Source of the DNA: Micromonospora violae | Lineage (GTDB): Bacteria > Actinomycetota > Actinomycetes > Mycobacteriales > Micromonosporaceae | Direction: 5' to 3' | NCBI RefSeq assembly: GCF_004217135.1 | Contig: NZ_SHKK01000001.1 | Location: forward strand, 3,348,001 to 3,412,000 | DNA: 64,000 bases | Shown here: piece by piece, positions 57,722 through 64,000 of the stretch | Layout of the letters: every line of letters starts with the position of its first letter | Position numbering within the stretch: the first letter of the stretch is position 1 | Position numbers and translations under genes: made by a program | The notes under the pieces: model-generated | Databases searched by the model: none | What the model saw: the letters and a program-made list of their open reading frames with translations, nothing else | What the model was told of the DNA's origin: nothing

Positions 57722-57765
57722 CACAGGGCCGCCCGACGGCGCCGCCCAGCCCGACGGAGACTCCG

Positions 57766-59688
57766 ATGACCCACCTGACCGACCTGTTCGCCGCCATCGC
57801 TTGCGGCGTCGACCCCGGCCCCTTCGCGCTGCTGCGCCGCGACGGCGCCGACGAACTGGACCTCCTCACCGGCCCGCTCGACACCGCCGAAGAACTCAGC
57901 GACCTTCCGCTGCCGCCCGGCCCGCCCAGGGCACGCACGTTGGCCCTGGTGCCGTACCGGCAGATCGCCGAGCGCGGCTTCGCCTGCGTCGACGACGACG
58001 CCCCGCTGGAGTTCCTCCAGATCCGCCGGCACCAGCGGATCACCCTGACCGACGCCCTCGCCGCGCTGCCCGACGAACCGGTGCACACCACCGACGCCGG
58101 CTTCGACGTCAGCGACGAGGAGTACGCGCAGACCGTGCAGCGGGTGCTGTCCGAGGAGATCGGCCACGGCGAGGGCGCGAACTTCGTCATCCACCGCGCC
58201 CTGCACGCCACCGTGCAGGGCCCGCCGCTGAGCGCCGCGCTGGCCGCGCTGCGCCGGCTGCTGATCGCCGAGCGCGGCGCGTACTGGACGTTCGTGGTGC
58301 ACACCGGCACCCGGACGCTGGTCGGCGCCAGCCCCGAGCGGCACGTCAGCGTCGACGACGGACTGGTGCTGATGAACCCGATCAGCGGCACCTTCCGCTG
58401 CCCCGGCGGCGTCGCGGACCGGGCGGCCCTGCTGCGCTTCCTCGCCGACCCGAAGGAGATCGAAGAGCTGTACATGGTGCTCGACGAGGAGCTGAAGATG
58501 ATGGCCACCGTCGCCGAGCACGGTGGGCAGGTCATCGGGCCGTACCTGAAGGAGATGTCCCACCTGGCGCACACCGAGTACCTGCTCGCCGGGCGGGGCA
58601 CCCGGGACGTACGGGAGGTGCTGCGCGAGACGATGTTCGCCCCCACCGTGACAGGCAGCCCGATCGAGAACGCCTGCCGGGTGATCGCCCGGCACGAGCG
58701 GCGGGGCCGGCGCTACTACGCGGGCGTACTGGCACTGCTCGGCCACGACGAGGCCGGCCGGCAGACGCTCGACGCCCCGATCCTGATCCGCACCGCCGAG
58801 ATCTCCCCCACCGGCCGACTGCGGGTGCCGGTCGGCGCGACCCTGGTCCGACACTCGACGGCGGCCGGCGAGGTGGCCGAGACGCACGCCAAGGCCGCCG
58901 GTGTGCTCGCCGCGCTCGGCCTCGGGCCGGCGGCGTCCGTCGGCGACCGCACGCCGGTCGCGCGGCTGGCCGACGACCCGGCGGTACACGACGCGCTGGC
59001 AGCCCGCAACGCACCGCTGGCCCGGTTCTGGCTGGACCAGCGGTCACCGGACGCGCCCGGACTACCCGGGCTGGTCGGCCGCCGGGCGCTGATCGTGGAC
59101 GCCGAGGACACCTTCACCAGCATGCTGGCCCACCAACTCGGCGCGCTGGGCCTGGCGGTGACCACCCGAGCGTGGCACGTGGGCGGCCCGGTCGACGACT
59201 ACGACCTGGTGGTCGCCGGGCCCGGACCGGGCGACCCGGGCAGCGCGGACGAGCCGAAGATGGTGGCGCTGCGCGAGTTGCTGGCCGGGCTGCTGGCCAC
59301 CGGCCGTCCCACCCTGGCGGTCTGCCTCGGCCATCAGGTGCTGGCCGGGCTGCTGGGGCTGGCACTGCACCGCCGCGACGCCCCCTACCAGGGGTTGCAG
59401 CGGGACGTGCCGGTGTTCGGCCGGACCCGACGGGTGGGGTTCTACTCGACGTTCACCGCCCGCGCCGAGGCCGACCGGCTGAGCACCGCGTACGGGCCGG
59501 TGGAGCTGGCGCGCGACCCGGGCGACGGCGCCGTGCACGCCCTGCGGGGGCGCGGCTTCGCCGGGGTGCAGTTCCACCCGGAGTCGGTGCTCAGCCCGGA
59601 CGGGCTCGCCGTGCTGAGCGAGCTGGTGACCGACCTGCTGCCCGCGTCGCGCACCGACGAACTCTCCGCGGCGCGCGGTGGCGCATAG
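57766..59688 (+). CDS. trpE: Fused anthranilate synthase, components I and II (TrpEG)
   Basis: 640 aa with GGAG 7 bases before the ATG. The chorismate-binding half (residues ~110-415) has GEGANFVIHRALHATVQGP, LVGASPERHVSV and NPISGTFRCPGG. The glutamine amidotransferase half (~440-630) has GPGPGDPGS, the nucleophile in LAVCLGHQVL (C520) and FAGVQFHPESVL. It makes anthranilate from chorismate and glutamine. This fused architecture is shared by actinobacterial TrpEG and phenazine PhzE enzymes; the Trp-Trp leader argues for tryptophan supply here. It stands alone, without other trp genes, and is far from the peptide cluster. Confidence 0.93.
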   Translation: MTHLTDLFAAIACGVDPGPFALLRRDGADELDLLTGPLDTAEELSDLPLPPGPPRARTLALVPYRQIAERGFACVDDDAPLEFLQIRRHQRITLTDALAALPDEPVHTTDAGFDVSDEEYAQTVQRVLSEEIGHGEGANFVIHRALHATVQGPPLSAALAALRRLLIAERGAYWTFVVHTGTRTLVGASPERHVSVDDGLVLMNPISGTFRCPGGVADRAALLRFLADPKEIEELYMVLDEELKMMATVAEHGGQVIGPYLKEMSHLAHTEYLLAGRGTRDVREVLRETMFAPTVTGSPIENACRVIARHERRGRRYYAGVLALLGHDEAGRQTLDAPILIRTAEISPTGRLRVPVGATLVRHSTAAGEVAETHAKAAGVLAALGLGPAASVGDRTPVARLADDPAVHDALAARNAPLARFWLDQRSPDAPGLPGLVGRRALIVDAEDTFTSMLAHQLGALGLAVTTRAWHVGGPVDDYDLVVAGPGPGDPGSADEPKMVALRELLAGLLATGRPTLAVCLGHQVLAGLLGLALHRRDAPYQGLQRDVPVFGRTRRVGFYSTFTARAEADRLSTAYGPVELARDPGDGAVHALRGRGFAGVQFHPESVLSPDGLAVLSELVTDLLPASRTDELSAARGGA

Positions 59689-59715
59689 TCGTCCGCGCCC
59701 GGGGTAGGGCTGCAT

Positions 59716-59765
59716 CGACCGGTGACGCGGACGGGTCCGAGAGCCCCCGCCCGCGTCACCGGTCG
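59716..59765. terminator. Bidirectional terminator between trpEG and wrbA
   Basis: Perfect 15-bp arms CGACCGGTGACGCGG (59716-59730) and CCGCGTCACCGGTCG (59751-59765) with a 20-base loop, in the 96-base gap between convergent stops. Confidence 0.8.
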
Positions 59766-59784
59766 CCCAGCCAGCCCCGGCCGG

Positions 59785-60402
59785 TCAGCCGGACATGCCC
59801 GCCTTCAGCGCGGTCCCCAGCAGCACCGCCCGACGGGCGGTGAGCGCGCAGGCCCCCAGCGCCACCGCGTCCGGGGCGATCTCGCCGTTGTTGCTGGTGT
59901 GCGAGGGGCCGTACGGGTTGCCGGCGATGAACTGGCTGCTGTCGGTGTAACCGGGGGTGACCACGACCCCGCCCCAGTGGTAGAACACGTTGAAGAGCGA
60001 GGTCAACGTGGTCTCCTGCCCGCCGTGCGAGGTCGCCGTCGAGGTGAAGGCGGAGTAGACCTTGTTGGCCAACGCGCCCTGGGCCCAGAGCGGGCCGGTG
60101 GTGTCGATGAACTGCTTGAGCTGCGCCGCGATCAGGCCGTACCGGGTGGGCGCGCCGAGGATCACCACGTCGGCCCAGGCCAGGTCGTCGACCATCGCTT
60201 CGGGCACATCCTGGGTCTCCAGGCGGTGCGCGTGCCAGCCGGAGTTGGAGCGGATCGCCTCGTCCGGCGCCAACTCGCGCACCTTGCGCAGGCGCACGTC
60301 CGCACCGGCGTCCCCGGCGGCCTCACACACGGCCTGCGCCATCTGGTAGGTGATGCCGGTGGCGCTGTAGTAGATCACCGCTACCTTCGTCTGGGCAGCC
60401 AT
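59785..60402 (-). CDS. wrbA: NAD(P)H:quinone oxidoreductase, WrbA type
   Basis: 205 aa. The ATG follows AAGGGGA. It has the flavodoxin-like FMN site (VAVIYYSATGITYQMAQAVC), the WrbA patterns GAPTRYGLIAAQLKQFIDTT and SHGGQETTLTSLFNVFYHWG, and NPYGPSHTSNNG. WrbA proteins are FMN-containing and reduce quinones by two electrons, which limits redox cycling. It is monocistronic. Confidence 0.95.
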   Translation of the reverse strand: MAAQTKVAVIYYSATGITYQMAQAVCEAAGDAGADVRLRKVRELAPDEAIRSNSGWHAHRLETQDVPEAMVDDLAWADVVILGAPTRYGLIAAQLKQFIDTTGPLWAQGALANKVYSAFTSTATSHGGQETTLTSLFNVFYHWGGVVVTPGYTDSSQFIAGNPYGPSHTSNNGEIAPDAVALGACALTARRAVLLGTALKAGMSG

Positions 60403-60615
60403 CAACGTGTCCCCTTCTCGTCTCGGATCAGCTCCCGCGACTACCCGCTGCGGAGGCGCGCTAACGAGGCCCGGACGTTCCCTACCGGTCCGCCGCCTCA
60501 AGTTTTCCGCAACTTCTCGGTCGTTTCGGCCTGTCGTCTCGCGCGGACGACGATCCTGATGCCATCGGTGCCGGCGGGATCGAGCCGCCGCCCCGCACCG
60601 GGAACCTGAACGGGG

Positions 60616-60655
60616 GATCGCGCTCCGCCGGCAGCGGCGCTGGCGTAGCGCGATC
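60616..60655 (-). terminator. Terminator downstream of the HipA-like/DUF3037 pair
   Basis: Perfect 9-bp outer stem GATCGCGCT/AGCGCGATC with an inner CGCCG-GCAG-CGGCG stem, just beyond the DUF3037 stop on the minus strand. The rest of the 60403-60691 gap shows nothing else I can name. Confidence 0.6.
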
Positions 60656-60691
60656 AGGGGACCGTTCCCACGGCCCGGCTTGCGCCCCCGC

Positions 60692-61060
60692 TCAGCGGAC
60701 CAGGGCCGCCATCAGCCGGTCCAGTTCGGCCGCCGGGTCGACGGTGAGGCCGGTGTGCACCGGCCCCGTCTGGATCATCGTGCTGCGCGGCGCGGCCAGC
60801 CAGTGGAACCGCTCACCGAGCCGCATCCGGGTCGCCGGCCCGTCCCCGGAGCAGGTCCGGTCCCACGAGTCGAGCACCGCGGCCACCGCCGGCAGGTCGA
60901 CGTCGGGTGCCAGCGCGCGAACCCGGTCGGCGTCCAGGTGGGTCCGGGCGGCCAGGAAGTCGCGCTGCTGGCAGTAGAGCAACACCCCGACGTTGATCTG
61001 TTCACCGCGCTCGATGCGGGGCACCAGCCGGATCAGCGCGTACTCGAAGGGTTGCCTCAT
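60692..61060 (-). CDS. DUF3037 family protein
   Basis: 122 aa. The ATG overlaps the stop of the HipA-like gene (ATGA). It reads MRQPFEYALIRLVPRIERGE, then INVGVLLYCQQRDFLAARTH, the diagnostic DUF3037 N-terminus. The function is unknown. In many actinobacteria it is encoded directly after a HipA-family kinase, as here, suggesting a paired unit, possibly a toxin-antitoxin-like or regulatory pair. Confidence 0.9.
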   Translation of the reverse strand: MRQPFEYALIRLVPRIERGEQINVGVLLYCQQRDFLAARTHLDADRVRALAPDVDLPAVAAVLDSWDRTCSGDGPATRMRLGERFHWLAAPRSTMIQTGPVHTGLTVDPAAELDRLMAALVR

Positions 61061-61824
61061 GCCCCGCTCCCCGATGGCAGCCAGTCGGCCGTACGGGCGA
61101 CCCGGCGGGACAGGTGGTCCAGGTACGCCTCGCGCGCCGCGTCCGCCGTCGCGAAGTCGGCGGCGGTCAACCACTCCCCCGGCACCAGGGCCAACACCTC
61201 GGTGAGCAGCTCCGGGGTGACCTGGGGGGCCAGTTCGGCGTCCGCCTCGGCCAGCCGCGACGCGTACGGCGCCAGCACGTGATCCTCCGCGCGGTAGGCC
61301 CGGTGCACGGCGGCCTCGGCGCGCGGCCAGTTGTGGTGGAAGTACAGCGAGGCCCCGTGGTCGATCAGCCACAGCTCCCGGTGCCAGACGAGCAGGTTCG
61401 GATTGCGCCAACTCCGGTCGACGTTCTCCACGTACGCGTCGAACCAGAGCACCCGGGAGGCCAGCGCCGGGTCGACCGGGTGCGCCACCGGGTCGAAGCC
61501 CAACGCCCCGGGCAGGAAGTCCATCCCGAGGTTGGCCCCACCGCTGCTGCGCAGCAGCTCCTGCACCTCCTGGTCGGGCTCGGCCCGCCCGATGACCGGG
61601 TCGATGGCGAGGACCACCAGCGGCGGCACCCGCAACCCCAGCCGGCGGGCCAGCTCACCGCAGATCACCTCGGCGATCAGCGCCTTGGGGCCCTGCCCGG
61701 CGCCTCGGAACTTCGCCACGTAGGTGCCCAGGTCGTCGGCCTCCACCACGCCCGGCAGCGACCCACCCTCGCGCAGCGGGGTGACGTAGCGGATCGCGGT
61801 GACCTGGCGGAGCACGCCGCCCAC
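61057..61824 (-). CDS. HipA-family kinase-like protein
   Basis: 255 aa from GTG. Kinase-like landmarks are GTYVAKFRGAGQGPKALIAE (nucleotide-binding lysine), RVLWFDAYVENVDRSWRNPN (the HipA-type catalytic D-x-x-x-N pattern, compare N-x-D-R) and LWLIDHGASLYFHH (metal-binding DHG in place of DFG). It is shorter than E. coli HipA and lacks the N-terminal HipB-binding subdomain. It is translationally coupled to the DUF3037 gene. The substrate is unknown; HipA itself phosphorylates glutamyl-tRNA synthetase. Confidence 0.87.
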   Translation of the reverse strand: MGGVLRQVTAIRYVTPLREGGSLPGVVEADDLGTYVAKFRGAGQGPKALIAEVICGELARRLGLRVPPLVVLAIDPVIGRAEPDQEVQELLRSSGGANLGMDFLPGALGFDPVAHPVDPALASRVLWFDAYVENVDRSWRNPNLLVWHRELWLIDHGASLYFHHNWPRAEAAVHRAYRAEDHVLAPYASRLAEADAELAPQVTPELLTEVLALVPGEWLTAADFATADAAREAYLDHLSRRVARTADWLPSGSGA

Positions 61825-61881
61825 CCTACTGGGGCCGGCCGCGACGGGTGGCGGGCCGGCCCGGACCGCCGCGCACGCGGA

Positions 61882-62274
61882 TCAGTCGAGCTTGTCGCGC
61901 AGCTTGTCGACCTGGGTCTGGAGGCGGTCCACCGCGCCCTCGTTGTTGACGAACGTGGTGATTCCGGCGGCCAGTCCGAGACCGATCAGCACGGCGATGA
62001 TGCTGAGCACCAGGCCGCCGATCGACACGCCCCGTCCGGTGACCCCGGGTCGAGCCGCCATCTTGAGACCGACGATGCCCAGAATGATCCCGATGATGCC
62101 GAGCACCACACCCCACCAGGCGAGGATCGCCGTCAACACGCTGAACAACGCGGCCACGCCGAAGACCAGGGCGAACGTCGCGGCGGCGCTCGTCTTCGCG
62201 CGGGCACCACCCCGATGTCCCCGGGACCCGGCCGTTACGCCGGCACCCCGGGCCGGCTCGCTTGCGGCAGTCAT
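61882..62274 (-). CDS. Small membrane protein with a C-terminal coiled coil (intact paralogue of the interrupted gene)
   Basis: 130 aa; the ATG follows AAGGGA. An Ala/Arg-rich cytoplasmic head (~30 residues) is followed by two or three closely packed hydrophobic helices (FALVFGVAALFSVLTAILAW, GVVLGIIGIILGIVGLKMAA, GLVLSIIAVLIGLGLAAGIT). The C-terminal heptad-like tail is AVDRLQTQVDKLRDKLD. It resembles DUF4190-type proteins. Its second copy, at 27489-29332, is interrupted by an ISL3 element and an in-frame stop. Function unknown. Confidence 0.85.
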   Translation of the reverse strand: MTAASEPARGAGVTAGSRGHRGGARAKTSAAATFALVFGVAALFSVLTAILAWWGVVLGIIGIILGIVGLKMAARPGVTGRGVSIGGLVLSIIAVLIGLGLAAGITTFVNNEGAVDRLQTQVDKLRDKLD

Positions 62275-62412
62275 GAGAATCCCTTCCGTACGCGCGGCGC
62301 GCGTACTTCCGGCGAGCCGCTTTCCCCCGACCACCGCCGTTACGCCTCCCATCAACTAAATGTCGGTGTTCGCCCCTAGGCTGGCCGCCCGGACACGGAG
62401 AAGGAGCGCCCG

Positions 62413-63522
62413 ATGACTGTCGACCTCAGCGCGGCCGACGCGCTGGCGCTGCGGATGATGAGTCTGCTGCTGCGCCCCCATCCGAGCACCCGACCCGGCA
62501 CCGTCGCCGAGGTGGTCGAATGGTTCGGCGCGATGCAGGCACAGGACCTGGCCAGCGGGTTGTGGTCGCTGGGCGCTCGGCTACCCGGCCGCGGCGTCGC
62601 CGACGTGCAGGCGGCGTTGGAGCGACGGGAGGCGCTGCGCACCTGGCCGATGCGGGGCACCGTGCACCTCGTCCCGCCCGCCGACGCCCGTTGGATGCTG
62701 GAGCTGACCGGCGTGCGATCGCTGGCCGGCGTGGCGACCCGTCGGGCGCAGCTCGGCCTCACCGAGGCCGACGCGGACCGGGCGGTCGACGTCCTCGGCG
62801 CGGCCCTGGCCGGCGGCGGTCGGCTCACCCGCGCGCAGTGCCTGGCCACCCTGCGGGCAGCCGGCCTGGGCACCGACGGGCAACGGGGTTACCACCTGCT
62901 GTGGTTTGCGAGCGTGCGCGGCGTGACCTGCGTGGCACCGAACATCGGCACCGAGCAGACCTTCGCCCTGCTCGACGAATGGGCACCCGCATCCCACCGG
63001 CCGGAACGGGACGAGGCGTTGGCCCTGCTCGCCCACCGCTACGTTCGCGGGCACGGCCCGGTCACCGACCGCGAGTTCGCCGGGTGGAGCGGCCTCACTC
63101 TCACCGACGCCCGGCGTGGCCTGGCCGCCGCCGACGACGCGCTGAGCACCGTACGCGTCGACGGCACCCCGATGTACGTCGACGCGGCCCTGGCCGACGC
63201 GCCGCGCACCGCACCGGACGACGTGCTGGCGTTGCCCGGCTTCGACGAGTACCTGCTCGGCTTCCGGGACCGCACGTTGATGCTCGACCCCGCTCACCAG
63301 GCGGCCGTGGTGCCGGGCAACAACGGCATCTTCCAGGCCACCGTGGTCCGCGCGGGCCGGGTGGTAGGCGTGTGGAAACGCAAAATCGGCCGCACCGCGG
63401 TCACCGTGACGATCCAGCCGCTCACGACGCTCGACGTCGCCGCGCGGGCCCGGGTGGAGCAGGCGCTCGGACGCTACGCCGACTTCCTCGGGCTGCCGGC
63501 CCGCTTCGACTGGCTGAGCTGA
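62413..63522 (+). CDS. Winged-helix DNA-binding domain protein (YcaQ/AlkX-like superfamily)
   Basis: 369 aa with an AAGGAG site. The segments VVEWFGAMQAQDLASGLWSL, ALRTWPMRGTVHLVPPADAR and LLPGFDEYLLGFRDR-like ALPGFDEYLLGFRDRTLML are typical of the winged-helix family pfam06224. Some relatives (AlkX/YcaQ) are DNA glycosylases that unhook interstrand crosslinks. The QAQ motif (MQAQD) is present here, but glycosylase activity is not certain for this branch. Its 3' end overlaps the convergent malQ gene by 49 bases. Confidence 0.88.
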   Translation: MTVDLSAADALALRMMSLLLRPHPSTRPGTVAEVVEWFGAMQAQDLASGLWSLGARLPGRGVADVQAALERREALRTWPMRGTVHLVPPADARWMLELTGVRSLAGVATRRAQLGLTEADADRAVDVLGAALAGGGRLTRAQCLATLRAAGLGTDGQRGYHLLWFASVRGVTCVAPNIGTEQTFALLDEWAPASHRPERDEALALLAHRYVRGHGPVTDREFAGWSGLTLTDARRGLAAADDALSTVRVDGTPMYVDAALADAPRTAPDDVLALPGFDEYLLGFRDRTLMLDPAHQAAVVPGNNGIFQATVVRAGRVVGVWKRKIGRTAVTVTIQPLTTLDVAARARVEQALGRYADFLGLPARFDWLS

Positions 63523-64000
63523 CCCGGCGGTGGCGCCGCCTCGGCGGGGCCAGGTCGGGCGGCGTGCGGGCGGGCGGCGTTGAGCAGGTCGACGATCCGG
63601 CCCACCCGGGGGTCGGCGCGGATCTGCGCCACGCTGAGCGGCAGCGGCAGCCGCCAGTTCGGATATTCGTCCACCGTGCCCGGCATGTTGGGTTGGCGCA
63701 CCTCGCCCAGCACGTCGTAGAGAGAGACGCCGAGCAGCCGGGTGGGGCTGGCCGCGAGCGCGGCGTGCATCGCCACCACCACCTCGCTGTCATCGGGTGC
63801 CGCGGTCGCATCGGGCCGCGCCGGCTCGACAACCGCCCTTTGCTCTGCACCCGCGGAGGCGACAGCTACGGTCGGTGGCCGCGGTGTCGGCTCGGGCAGG
63901 AGGTTCTCGGCGCGCAGCATCGTGAGCAGCCGTTCCCGATCGGCGGCGGCGCGGGCCCGCTCCTGCGCCACGTCGGTGCCGAGCAGTTTCAACTCGTCGC
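63474..64000 (-). CDS. malQ: 4-alpha-glucanotransferase (amylomaltase), C-terminal part; runs off the right edge
   Basis: About 175 codons of the C-terminus are visible; the start lies beyond 64000. The end of the MalQ fold is clear: LLGVSLYDVLGEVRQPNMPG and TVDEYPNWRLPLPLSVAQIR are diagnostic, following DRERLLTMLRAENLLPEP. MalQ transfers alpha-1,4-glucan segments in maltodextrin metabolism. The tail after LLNAARPH is an extra Pro/Ala-rich stretch, ending with a stop inside the neighbouring winged-helix gene. Confidence 0.9.
   Translation of the reverse strand, partial: DELKLLGTDVAQERARAAADRERLLTMLRAENLLPEPTPRPPTVAVASAGAEQRAVVEPARPDATAAPDDSEVVVAMHAALAASPTRLLGVSLYDVLGEVRQPNMPGTVDEYPNWRLPLPLSVAQIRADPRVGRIVDLLNAARPHAARPGPAEAAPPPGQLSQSKRAGSPRKSA

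Noticed and set aside
57766..59688. Fused anthranilate/ADIC synthase as a phenazine or peptide-cluster gene
   Set aside because: It lies over 30 kb from the cluster, beyond the tRNA border, and has a Trp-Trp leader, so tryptophan synthesis is more likely.

Overview
The window is high-GC actinobacterial DNA, most likely Micromonospora or a close relative. The evidence is the very high GC, GTG starts, ATGA/GTGA gene overlaps, a CebR-type cellulose regulon, a Streptomyces-style trp leader and a nitrate-sensor/roadblock gene pair.

Region 1 (1-26217) is part of a nonribosomal peptide cluster. On the minus strand a giant five-module synthetase (5937 aa) is followed, with an ATGA overlap, by a second synthetase that runs off the left edge. 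Read by hand, the adenylation signatures suggest starter-Val-(N-Me)Val-X-(N-Me)Ser-Ile-. Two modules carry in-line N-methyltransferases and no epimerase is visible. Divergently, four tightly packed plus-strand genes encode a B12-type radical SAM enzyme, a branched-chain aminotransferase, a stand-alone adenylation-carrier didomain and a type II thioesterase. This looks like a dedicated route to an unusual, possibly C-methylated, branched amino acid. The first condensation domain of the giant synthetase resembles EntF, which receives its donor from a separate carrier, so the cassette may supply the starter unit. This is the most promising candidate for undescribed biology here.

Region 2 (26218-31090) is a scar of mobile DNA. 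It holds an IS630-family remnant, a truncated gene with a restriction/NTPase-like N-terminus, a frameshifted DUF2254 fragment and a complete ISL3-family element with a perfect 8-bp target duplication. That element sits inside a small membrane-protein gene whose intact paralogue lies at 61882-62274. A large serine recombinase then abuts a tRNA-Leu(GAG) gene, the apparent border of the accessory segment.

Region 3 (31093-64000) looks like ordinary chromosome. A five-gene run (TPR/FN3 membrane protein, FN3 protein, MoxR ATPase, DUF58, TgpA-like protein lacking two catalytic residues) is followed by an SDR/F420-type oxidoreductase pair, LtrA, DUF1028, PAP2 and DUF3159 genes. A cellulose locus follows, with a GH48 exocellulase and a GH1 beta-glucosidase diverging from a region with three CebR-like boxes. 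Next come a sensor-kinase/roadblock pair, an FGGY kinase, a fused anthranilate synthase behind a Trp-Trp leader peptide, wrbA, a HipA-like/DUF3037 pair, the intact small membrane protein, a winged-helix protein and the 3' end of malQ. Several convergent gene pairs share stem-loop terminators.
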